This document shows, in pieces, positions 8,130 to 15,708 of a stretch of 52,610 bases of DNA (position 1 is its first letter; every line of letters begins with the position of its first letter). Below the pieces are notes generated by a model. The model was not told the DNA's origin and did no database searches. It saw only the letters and a program-made list of their open reading frames with translations. A program made the position numbers and the translations under genes. This DNA is from Rhodopirellula sp. GTDB taxonomy: Bacteria > Planctomycetota > Planctomycetia > Pirellulales > Pirellulaceae. The stretch spans positions 1 through 52,610 of the forward strand of contig JAHELS010000019.1 of assembly GCA_024644085.1 (NCBI GenBank), read 5' to 3'.

Positions 8130-9578
8130 TCATGGCGCCAGCGAAGTCAAATCCAGGTCGTCATTCATTTCTTTCTGCAACGCGACGAGTCTCGCAAACA
8201 ACTCTTTGGTCACTTCACGATTCGATGCCTCGGCGGCCAGGTCATTCATTTCCAAGGGATCTTTCTCGATGTCATAAAGCCGAAGCGTCTGAGCCTCCGG
8301 GTAAGCGATCAATTTGTATTGGTCCGTTCGGATGCTACGCTGCTTCTCGAGGTAACAACCGTAAATCGACTCGTAGGGGCTCTCGCCGCCCTCGAGAAGT
8401 GGCAAGATGCTGTGGAATTCCACGTGATCGGGTTTTTCGATCCCGGCCAATTCGAGCGAGGTTGGCATGATATCCTGCAGGTACACCGCCTGGTCGATCT
8501 TTCTTCCCGCCTCGACGCCGGGACCGACGACCATGAAGGGGACGCGGACGCTGTGGTCGTACATGTTCTGTTTACCAAACAATCCGTGTTGTCCCACCGC
8601 CAAACCGTGATCGGCGGTAAAGAAGATCCATGTATTGTCGGCCTTTCCGCTTGCCCGCAGCGAATCAAGAATTCTGCCGATCATCGTGTCCATGTGCGTA
8701 ATGATCGCATAGTACTCCTGGCGGTGGACTTTGACGGCATGAGGTGTGCGAGGAAACGGGGCCAAACGTTCGTCGCGAAGGTTTTTGCCGCAGCCGATTT
8801 CCTCGGCGTGCGGGTAGATCGAAAGGAAATTATCGGGGACGGCAATGTCATCGAGCGGGTACCGATTGACATACTCGCTCGGTGATTGGCGCGGATCATG
8901 CGGTGCGTTGAACGCGAGGTACATGAAGAACGGTTCATCACGGCCGCTCGCCTCGTCGAAATAGTCATCGGCATGATTGGCGACCACTTCGCTCCAGTGT
9001 GTCCCGCCTTCCCAGAAGCCACCGAACTTCGGATCCGAGGGTGACCAGGGGTCGCTGCCGTCGGCCGAAGGGCGGTTGTAGCCAGCCTCGGTAGCCATTG
9101 GCATTCCGGGCCGAACATCGCGCACGACGTCAAACGATTTTTCCGCGTTCGCGCGGCAATGCCATTTGCCCGTCATGTAAGTGCGGTAGCCGGCCGACTT
9201 GAGGTATTCACCCCACCAACGTCCCTGCTCGCGCTCTTTTTCCGAGGTGTTATGAATGGCGTGAGCATTCCAAACAAAGCGACCTGAATTGAGCATCGTG
9301 CGGCTCGCAACGCATACCGCGCCGCTCCACGATCCCATGTTGTAGGCCTGGGTAAAGGTAGTCCCTCGACGCGCCAGTTGATCAAGGTTCGGCGTCTGGA
9401 TCTCCTTGTTCCCCAAGGCATTGATCGTGTCGAAACACTGGTCGTCAGCAAAGATAAAGACGATGTTCGGCCGCTTGTCCTCATCGGCCGCGACGAGCGA
9501 ATGCGGAAAAACACAGGAGGCAATCAACGTCAATGCGATCAGACAGCGAAGCATGGCACTTTTATGCAAGAGAGTCAT
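8130..9578 (-). CDS. Secreted S1-family sulfatase
   Basis: This encodes 482 residues from ATG at 9578; an ATG at 9614 would add 12 residues before the signal peptide. A signal peptide (LIALTLIASCVFPHSLVAA) is followed by RPNIVFIFADDQ, which carries the paired metal-binding Asp of alkaline-phosphatase-superfamily sulfatases. The formylglycine site is C-V-A-S-R-T-M-L (Cys89), with Ala where Pro is more usual. HDPRQSP, FFTADHGLAVGQHGLFGKQN (second metal site, Asp-His) and the C-terminal DPLEMNDLA block are also typical. It should hydrolyse sulfate esters, probably on algal or other marine polysaccharides, outside the cytoplasm. The gene lies between an unknown gene and an Fe-alcohol dehydrogenase in the same direction. 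Substrate class cannot be assigned by eye. Confidence 0.92.
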   Translation of the reverse strand: MTLLHKSAMLRCLIALTLIASCVFPHSLVAADEDKRPNIVFIFADDQCFDTINALGNKEIQTPNLDQLARRGTTFTQAYNMGSWSGAVCVASRTMLNSGRFVWNAHAIHNTSEKEREQGRWWGEYLKSAGYRTYMTGKWHCRANAEKSFDVVRDVRPGMPMATEAGYNRPSADGSDPWSPSDPKFGGFWEGGTHWSEVVANHADDYFDEASGRDEPFFMYLAFNAPHDPRQSPSEYVNRYPLDDIAVPDNFLSIYPHAEEIGCGKNLRDERLAPFPRTPHAVKVHRQEYYAIITHMDTMIGRILDSLRASGKADNTWIFFTADHGLAVGQHGLFGKQNMYDHSVRVPFMVVGPGVEAGRKIDQAVYLQDIMPTSLELAGIEKPDHVEFHSILPLLEGGESPYESIYGCYLEKQRSIRTDQYKLIAYPEAQTLRLYDIEKDPLEMNDLAAEASNREVTKELFARLVALQKEMNDDLDLTSLAP

Positions 9579-9630
9579 GGGTTGTCGAGGAAGACACGGC
9601 AGAGTCTTCAACAAAGTCTAGCTGAGTTGG

Positions 9631-10326
9631 CTAACTTTGTTGACGTGGCAGGTAGATATCGATCTGCGTTTCTCCGAAGATTCGATACTTCACCCCGTGA
9701 CGCCAGAGTTCAAAGTAGGGCTCCAGCGGATCCTCCATCCCTGCAGCGGTGGCGTACAGCGGCCACATCAAATAGTCACGCAACATCGTGTCACAGGCCG
9801 TAAAGTAATAAGCAGGACGAAGTGTCGCGGCGTAGGGTCCTCCGTCGATCCGCTCGACCAGGCGCGACGCGTCCTCCTGAAGCGCCAGCAACAGCCGAGA
9901 TTTCTCCCTCCGATCCTTCGGATGCTTCGGCGGAACACCCTCGAGCACCCGAATGGATGGCATCGGATCAAGGGCAGCGGTGAGGGTCTCGTCCCCGCTT
10001 GAGACGGCGAGGTGGCCGATGCCTTGTAGCCATGCCACGGTCAGATCCCGCGCCGCGTCGGGATCGATCGGCGGTGGATGCCGAATCACGAAATAGGCAT
10101 CTTTGCCCCCTTGGGGTCGCCGGTCATCACCACTGGCGTTGTAAAGCTGGTCGAGCCTTGCTTCCAACGCATCGCCAACGTCGAGTTCCTCGTACAGTCC
10201 TCGAATCGCCATGCCGTCGGGCCGAAAGGCTTGAAAGAATCCGATCAACGAGTCGGCATCGATCGACGCATCGCTCGGTGCGCCGCCGAACTCGTGAAAT
10301 CGACGGATCAACCTCTCCGTTGTCAT
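9631..10326 (-). CDS. Conserved protein of unknown function
   Basis: I do not recognise this 231-residue protein. It starts MTTERLIRRFHEFGG and has no signal peptide or membrane segment. It contains mostly helical stretches, with aromatic-rich parts near the C-terminus (AYYFTACDTMLRDYLMWPLY and YFELWRHGVKYRIFGE). A short beta stretch (AYFVIRHPPPIDPDAARD) lies in the middle. It is 52 bases upstream of the sulfatase gene on the same strand, so it may be the first gene of a three-gene operon with the sulfatase and alcohol dehydrogenase. No catalytic motif is evident. Confidence 0.65.
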   Translation of the reverse strand: MTTERLIRRFHEFGGAPSDASIDADSLIGFFQAFRPDGMAIRGLYEELDVGDALEARLDQLYNASGDDRRPQGGKDAYFVIRHPPPIDPDAARDLTVAWLQGIGHLAVSSGDETLTAALDPMPSIRVLEGVPPKHPKDRREKSRLLLALQEDASRLVERIDGGPYAATLRPAYYFTACDTMLRDYLMWPLYATAAGMEDPLEPYFELWRHGVKYRIFGETQIDIYLPRQQS

Positions 10327-10428
10327 CGGACACCGTGAACCTTGCTGCGAGTTCGGAACGTCACTGAGTTCCTCGTAGCGTAGCAGTTTGGTTTTGAAAC
10401 CGAAGACCCCCGTGGGCCTCCCGTGATC

Positions 10429-10440
10429 AGCGGGCCCGCT
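10429..10440. terminator. AGCGGGCCCGCT palindrome at the end of the TolC gene
   Basis: A perfect 12-base GC palindrome overlaps the stop of the TolC-family gene (stop at 10439-10441). It has no loop as a single hairpin and no T-run follows, so a terminator role is weak. Confidence 0.2.
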
Positions 10441-12400
10441 AACGATTCAGATCCGCCGGCGTCGGGAGACTCGCCACCGGGAGACTCGCCACCGGAACAG
10501 GGCCCGCATGTGAATCCATCTGCGGTACAGGTTGTGGGGGCGCATCGACGACCATCATGTTGGCTGTCTGCAGCAGGGTGCCTTTTTCGAATTGGACATT
10601 TTTTGTCGCGACGGTGTATTCGGCCAGCGACACGTAGTATTTCGTTTGTGACTCACTGACGCGGCGTTGGGCATCGAGCAACTGTTCCAGGCTGACCGGA
10701 AGTCCAGCCTTGCGGTTGGCCTCGAGAACGTCGAGCGCGTCGCTGGCAGCAATGTATCGATTGATGTTCGTTTGCATTTGGGCATAGGCGCGGTCACAAT
10801 CGGCCACCACAGCTGTTAGATCATGCAGAATCTGTCGTTCCTGTTCTCGTAACAGAGCGCGATCGCGGGCGAGTTGCAACCGTGCGTGATGGACCGCGGC
10901 GTGCGCCTGGCGAAACCCTACGGGAAGTTTCAGTTCGAGACTTGCCTCGTACTCCTGGAAATTGAAGGTACCGAGTTCGTCAAACGCGCTGTCGTCGCCT
11001 GCCAATTGTTTGTCGAGTCCGCGCAGCCGATAGATCGTGACCAGATCGAGTGAGGGCATCAGATGATTTTTTGCAGCCAGCAATTCCATTTCTCGGCGCC
11101 GCACCACCAATCGTTGCTGCTGCAATTCGCTGCGCATCTGAATCGCCTCCATTGAGATTGAATCCCAATCGAACACGATCGGAGCGTCATTGGGTTCGTC
11201 GGCGGGCCGAATCAGCATGCCGTCGCCGATGGGCAGCCCGATCAGCAATCGGAATCGTCGCTCGGCGGCCTGGACACCGTTGAGTCCAGCAAAGGTGCCG
11301 CCGGAGCTGGAATTCTTGACCCGTGTGCGCTGCACCAACTTTCCGGCGATGGCATCCTGGAGGTCCGACTGGAAGCGGTAAAATTGTTCGCGAGCCAGTG
11401 CCTCGGAGGCACCCGATTTTCGATCGCTTGTCTTTTGCGCCTCGAAACTTTGCCAGGTGCTGCGACTCCGCTGCATCGCATCGCGTTTCGCATCGACGTC
11501 GCGATATGCGAAATAGAGGTCCCAGTAGGCATTCATCACGTCGCTCAGGTAATCCCGCACTTGCTGGCGGAATTTTGATGACGTGATATCGTTGTTGACC
11601 TTCGCGATCAACACTCCGTTGTAGATACCCGGCTGTGAGTTGGGACCGGCGATACGATTGAACGTCAGCCCGCCGCCCTGCAACAGCGGCTGACGCATTT
11701 CGGCATGTAACTGAGTTTGCCAAGCACTGAGTGTTTCGTTGCCGGTTGCATTGTTGGCGTCGTAATCGGTCACGCTGCGAATCGCGAATCGGGCGCCTGT
11801 GGCGGTGCGCTTCGATATCTGCAACACGTAATCGTGTGTGTCTTGCTTGAACGCGTTCGCGCCGCCCCCAAAAAATCGGTTGTTGAATTTGCGGTCGTTG
11901 TTCTGCCACTTTCCGAAAGCATAAAACTGTGCATCGAATGCTGATAAGGCTGCCTCGATGCTTGCTTGCGGGTCGGTTTCTACGAGGCCGATCGACTGGC
12001 CCGTTCCGACGGCCTCGGGCAGCCGCAGCACCGTGGCGCCGAGATCTCGCAATACATCTCCATTGCTGAGGGCAATCTCGATCGATTCATGGAGCGTCAG
12101 GTCGCGATAGACCGCGTTGTCGAGATCTTCGGGATTCCTCAACGTGAGCGGGGGCGTTGGCATCTCCGGAAATTCACACGCCGGAGCACCTGCGTCTACA
12201 TCGAGCATCAGTGCATCGATGCTGCCCACACGATTGCCAATCGTCTCGGGAACATTTCGATAAGTCCGGCATCCAAACACAAAACAAACGACCAACGCGA
12301 ACAGCACCACGCGCGCAGCGGTCGCGATGTTACCGAGGCGAGGTTTTCGATCGTGATCGAGGACCGTTATCAAAGTTGAACCTGGGCGGGTCGACGTCAA
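10439..12400 (-). CDS. TolC-family outer-membrane efflux lipoprotein
   Basis: The 653-residue product has a late lipobox (VFGC, Cys44) after a hydrophobic helix, so it is a predicted outer-membrane lipoprotein. LTLHESIEIALSNGDVLRDL is the typical first TolC helix, MRQPLLQGGGLTFNRIAGPN is the strand/turn signature of planctomycete members, and long helices continue through both halves (EARLQLAR-type repeats, LEANRKAGLPVSLEQLLDAQ near the end). TolC trimers form the exit duct of tripartite export systems. It is divergent from the GAF-HlyD, HlyD and M50-HlyD genes, with a 214-base shared control region, so it is the likely outer-membrane partner of that set. The C-terminus contains a VASLP duplication encoded by two 15-bp repeats (10464-10493). 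Confidence 0.88.
   Translation of the reverse strand: MTSTRPGSTLITVLDHDRKPRLGNIATAARVVLFALVVCFVFGCRTYRNVPETIGNRVGSIDALMLDVDAGAPACEFPEMPTPPLTLRNPEDLDNAVYRDLTLHESIEIALSNGDVLRDLGATVLRLPEAVGTGQSIGLVETDPQASIEAALSAFDAQFYAFGKWQNNDRKFNNRFFGGGANAFKQDTHDYVLQISKRTATGARFAIRSVTDYDANNATGNETLSAWQTQLHAEMRQPLLQGGGLTFNRIAGPNSQPGIYNGVLIAKVNNDITSSKFRQQVRDYLSDVMNAYWDLYFAYRDVDAKRDAMQRSRSTWQSFEAQKTSDRKSGASEALAREQFYRFQSDLQDAIAGKLVQRTRVKNSSSGGTFAGLNGVQAAERRFRLLIGLPIGDGMLIRPADEPNDAPIVFDWDSISMEAIQMRSELQQQRLVVRRREMELLAAKNHLMPSLDLVTIYRLRGLDKQLAGDDSAFDELGTFNFQEYEASLELKLPVGFRQAHAAVHHARLQLARDRALLREQERQILHDLTAVVADCDRAYAQMQTNINRYIAASDALDVLEANRKAGLPVSLEQLLDAQRRVSESQTKYYVSLAEYTVATKNVQFEKGTLLQTANMMVVDAPPQPVPQMDSHAGPVPVASLPVASLPTPADLNR
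10464..10493. repeat. Two 15-bp direct repeats in the TolC C-terminus
   Basis: GGGAGACTCGCCACC occurs twice in tandem (10464-10478, 10479-10493), giving a duplicated VASLP peptide in the disordered tail of the TolC-family protein. Confidence 0.8.
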
Positions 12401-12524
12401 AGCGCAGACTGACCGTTAAATTCGGCACATAGCGCACCGTTTGACTTATTCGTACAGATTGCCGGATGTGATCCAATCAATTCGGTCGAAATCGGGCCCT
12501 GACGCGTCGAACTCCGTGAAACGC

Positions 12525-12539
12525 CGGTTCCACGAACCG
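12525..12539. promoter_or_regulatory. CGGTTC-CAC-GAACCG inverted repeat between divergent export genes
   Basis: A perfect 6-base inverted repeat lies in the 214-base region between the TolC start (12400) and the GAF-HlyD start (12614). It is well placed to be an operator controlling both directions, or a leader hairpin of the plus-strand transcript. I see no convincing sigma70 promoter in the gap. Confidence 0.3.
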
Positions 12540-12613
12540 AAACGTTTGGCGGTTGGTTAAACTGGGCACTTTGACCCGGCTCCTTTTTTGAATCCATCCA
12601 CGTGCGCCCTCCC

Positions 12614-14524
12614 ATGAGCGACTCCCATCATCGGACTGAGCCCCTCTGGAAGGATGCCGCGGCGCTTGTCGAGCGAGTCGAAATGGCAGCTCGATCGGAC
12701 ATGCCGCCAGGGACTTTCTTTGATGAGCTCTGTGCCGAAATCTGCGCGACGGCTCGAGCCTGGACAGTTTCGCTGTGGACGATCGAGGACTCGCAGCGGT
12801 CAATCCTCGCCCGCAATGGATTGGCGGTGCATGACGAAAAGACCCCGACCCCCTGGGAGCAATGCCCGGCCTCGGATGAGCATGCCCCGAGTAGTCGCTG
12901 GTTCAGCGTGGCGGGAGAAACTTCGCTGACCCTGGTTGCAGTGCAGAAATTGCACGACGACATCTTGATTGGTCTCGAACTGCGATTCGACGACGCAGTC
13001 GATTTGGCTCTGCAGAAGACTTTGAGCGAATTGGCCGAAGCGGTGCTTGATTTGGCCGCGGGCGTCTTCATGAGATCGAAGATTGCGATGCTGCGTCGCC
13101 GCCTCGATGTTCAAACGCAACGCGATGAATTCACCCGCAAGCTCTACGAGGGTATCGATCTGGAAGAATCCTTCGCGTCAACCGCGAGGGCTGTGGCCGA
13201 GGAATTGTCGATCGACCGCGTCAGCATGTTTCGCCGGCGCGCGTCCGGGTGGCGCATGATCGCATCGTCCACACCGGGAAGGATCGACCGACGCGCACGG
13301 CAAGTCAGGTGGCTCGAGATCCTGACAGGCGAGCTGCTCGAAAGCGCGGATCGAATCACCTGTGTGTTGTCGGACACCGAGCAGGTAGACGGCGTTAGTG
13401 ATTCACTGGTTGCTTATCGGCGGGAATCGGGTTGTAAAGAATTTCACGTGGAATTAATCCACAACGACGATGATACGCGTGACGATGCAGCGATCGTGCT
13501 TGAACGCTTCCGCGATAATGACCCTCACGATCCAGGATTTGGATCAGCCCTTGAACCGATACGCCATCCAGTTTCCCAGGCGATCCAACATGCGCTTCGA
13601 CGTGATGACGCAGCATGGGGTCTGATCGCAGGGCGGCTGTCACGTGCTACGTCGCGCCGAAAGCTGGTTTTCGTGGCGGGTGCGATCACGATTCTGGTTT
13701 TGGCTGCCTGCTTGATCCCAGTCAATTTTGATCTTCCTGTCGAAGGCCGCATTGTTGCTGCGCAGCGGAACCGTATCTTCGCGCCGGCACAGGGAGTGAT
13801 TGCCGACATTGCGGTAAACAATGGCGAGCGAGTACGCGCGGGCGATACGCTGGTCGTCCTGCGGAGCGCTGATTTGGATTTGCAACGTCGCCAGATCGAA
13901 GGTGCTCTCGCAACGGCACAATCACGGTTCGATTCACTGCTGGTGACCCGCTCGGGGAACCGGGGTGGCGGTGGGCGAGACCGCGAGAGCGGAGTCTCTG
14001 CCGATGAGCAGGTAGTAAAAACTGAGATCGAGGGTCTGGAGAAACAATTGCAATTGCTGCAAGCGCAGAATGCTGAATTGACGGTCGCCAGTCCGATGGA
14101 TGGTCGGGTCGATCGTTGGAACCTGCATCAATCGCTGAGTAGCAGGCCCGTCGCGCACGGACAATTCCTTCTTGACGTCGTGGATGACCGAGGTGGATGG
14201 ATCGTCGACCTCGATTTGCCGGAGAAGAATTTGAACTATGTTTTGACCGCTCAGGCGAACCAGACGGGCCGTTGTCACATGCGCCTGAGATCGAATCCCA
14301 CGGAAGTGTTCGAGGGTGACATTGCTGAGATCGCGGACGTCGCGCATCTCAATTCCGCCGGTCAATCGGTGATCCGCCTCAGCGTGCCGTTTGTATCCGA
14401 AACGCCCGTACATATTCGCTCTGGCGCTACCGTGGCCGCGCGACTTCATTGCGGCAAACGTCCCATCGGATTCGTCTGGTTTCGCGGGCTGATCGAATGG
14501 AGCCGCCGCCAAGGCTGGTTTTAG
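12614..14524 (+). CDS. HlyD-type adaptor with cytoplasmic GAF-like domains
   Basis: This encodes 636 residues from ATG at 12614 (MSDSHHRTEPLWK); an ATG four codons upstream is possible. Residues ~15-340 look cytoplasmic and contain one or two GAF-like regions, the clearer one starting near LEESFASTARAVAEELSIDR. A single membrane helix follows (about 350-370, VAGAITILVLAACLIPV). The C-terminal third is a membrane-fusion adaptor: a split lipoyl/barrel-sandwich half starting EGRIVAAQRNRIFAPAQGVI, a short helical hairpin, then TVASPMDGRV and a beta-barrel. An adaptor with cytosolic sensory domains could couple ligand binding to export. It is first in the plus-strand gene set, 26 bases before a second HlyD gene, and divergent from TolC. 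The GAF call is by pattern only. Confidence 0.8.
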   Translation: MSDSHHRTEPLWKDAAALVERVEMAARSDMPPGTFFDELCAEICATARAWTVSLWTIEDSQRSILARNGLAVHDEKTPTPWEQCPASDEHAPSSRWFSVAGETSLTLVAVQKLHDDILIGLELRFDDAVDLALQKTLSELAEAVLDLAAGVFMRSKIAMLRRRLDVQTQRDEFTRKLYEGIDLEESFASTARAVAEELSIDRVSMFRRRASGWRMIASSTPGRIDRRARQVRWLEILTGELLESADRITCVLSDTEQVDGVSDSLVAYRRESGCKEFHVELIHNDDDTRDDAAIVLERFRDNDPHDPGFGSALEPIRHPVSQAIQHALRRDDAAWGLIAGRLSRATSRRKLVFVAGAITILVLAACLIPVNFDLPVEGRIVAAQRNRIFAPAQGVIADIAVNNGERVRAGDTLVVLRSADLDLQRRQIEGALATAQSRFDSLLVTRSGNRGGGGRDRESGVSADEQVVKTEIEGLEKQLQLLQAQNAELTVASPMDGRVDRWNLHQSLSSRPVAHGQFLLDVVDDRGGWIVDLDLPEKNLNYVLTAQANQTGRCHMRLRSNPTEVFEGDIAEIADVAHLNSAGQSVIRLSVPFVSETPVHIRSGATVAARLHCGKRPIGFVWFRGLIEWSRRQGWF

Positions 14525-14550
14525 GAAACATCAACCGAACCCACCCAACC

Positions 14551-15708
14551 ATGACCAAATCCTTAACAACCGTTTTCCGATCCACCCTACTCCTGGTTCT
14601 TTTCTCGCTCGGGGTGGTCGATTCGGGAGTCGCCGATCAAACCCTCGAGGTTGGAGATCAACCCCTCGAGGTTGGAGATCAACCCCTCGAGGTTGGAGAT
14701 CAACCGCTGCAGGTTGACGAGATGATCGTCGTATTGATTGACGCGGTGAATGTGCCGGCGGGCCAGAGTGGTGTGATCGCGAAGGTACCTGTTCGCGAAG
14801 GAATGTCGGTAACCGTTGGCCAGCAATTGGCCGTCCTGGATGATCGCCAGGCGAGGATAGAAGAGGAGTTTGCGGTTACTCAACTTGCGATTGCAAATGA
14901 GACCGCGGCCAATTCATTGTCCATTGATTTGGCGAAAAAGAAACTTGCTCAGCAACAACAACTCGCCAAGCAGATCGAGATTGCTCGTGAGATCGCGGAT
15001 CGAAAAGCGGGCAATGAAACTCGAATCCTGGCTTCCCGGAAAGCGGAAGCGGTCGCCCGAAACGAGCTTGATCGCGCCACACGGGCGCGCCAACAATTCA
15101 TCGATAGTGTTTCCCAGTCTGAAATCGACAGCCTTCGTCTGTCCTACGAGAAGAAACAGTTGGAATCGGAACAGGCGGAATTCGATCGCCGTATCGATGA
15201 GCTCAACGCTCGATCGGAAGTCGCATCGGTCGCGGCCCAGGCGATCAGCATCGAAAGGTCAGAAATCGAAGTTGCCCAGGCGGGAGCCGACCGAAGCATT
15301 GACCAATTGAATCTCGAGTTGCAGCAGCATCAGGTTCAACTCGCAAAACTTGCCAGGGCCCAGCAAGAGATCGTCTCACCGATCAACGGCGTCGTCGTCC
15401 AGCAGTTTCGTCGACAAGGTGATTGGGTTACCGCCGGCGATCCGGTGGTCCGCGTGATTCGGCTCAGCCGCTTGCGGGCCGAAGGGTTTGTCCCGCTGGG
15501 GAAGATTCACCAACTGAGATCGCAGCGCAAGGTTGACCTGTTGATCGACGTCGGTGAGGCATCGCCCGTTCAACGTGCAGGCCGGATTGTGTTCATCCAT
15601 CCGGAGGTGGACCCCGTGAACAAGGAAGTTCGGTTTTGGGTTGAATTCGAGAATCCGAAATTCGATGTCTTGCCCGGCATGCGATTGAGTCTGAGATCGA
15701 AGCCATGA
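14551..15708 (+). CDS. HlyD-family periplasmic adaptor with 7-residue repeats
   Basis: This encodes 385 residues from ATG at 14551, where a clean signal peptide begins (MTKSLTTVFRSTLLLVLFSL). Soon after it come three and a half copies of a PLEVGDQ heptapeptide, encoded by a 21-bp tandem repeat. The rest is a membrane-fusion protein: a lipoyl half (GQSGVIAKVPVREGMSVTVG), a long coiled-coil hairpin (about residues 105-265), the second lipoyl half (IVSPINGVVVQQFRRQGDWV) and a beta-barrel. These proteins bridge an inner-membrane component to TolC. Its stop overlaps the start of the M50-HlyD gene by 4 bases (ATGA), so translation is probably coupled and the two proteins act together. Confidence 0.85.
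   Translation: MTKSLTTVFRSTLLLVLFSLGVVDSGVADQTLEVGDQPLEVGDQPLEVGDQPLQVDEMIVVLIDAVNVPAGQSGVIAKVPVREGMSVTVGQQLAVLDDRQARIEEEFAVTQLAIANETAANSLSIDLAKKKLAQQQQLAKQIEIAREIADRKAGNETRILASRKAEAVARNELDRATRARQQFIDSVSQSEIDSLRLSYEKKQLESEQAEFDRRIDELNARSEVASVAAQAISIERSEIEVAQAGADRSIDQLNLELQQHQVQLAKLARAQQEIVSPINGVVVQQFRRQGDWVTAGDPVVRVIRLSRLRAEGFVPLGKIHQLRSQRKVDLLIDVGEASPVQRAGRIVFIHPEVDPVNKEVRFWVEFENPKFDVLPGMRLSLRSKP
14641..14721 (+). repeat. 21-bp tandem repeat encoding PLEVGDQ
   Basis: Three near-identical 21-base units (14641-14661, 14662-14682, 14683-14703; the first differs in one base) and a degenerate fourth lie just after the HlyD signal peptide. The units are in frame, so copy number changes would lengthen the linker without a frameshift. 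Confidence 0.9.

Noticed and set aside
7827-8885. Plus-strand ORF of 352 codons opposite the sulfatase and alcohol dehydrogenase genes
   Set aside because: The opposite strand encodes full, motif-bearing enzymes; this is a shadow of GC-rich codon bias.
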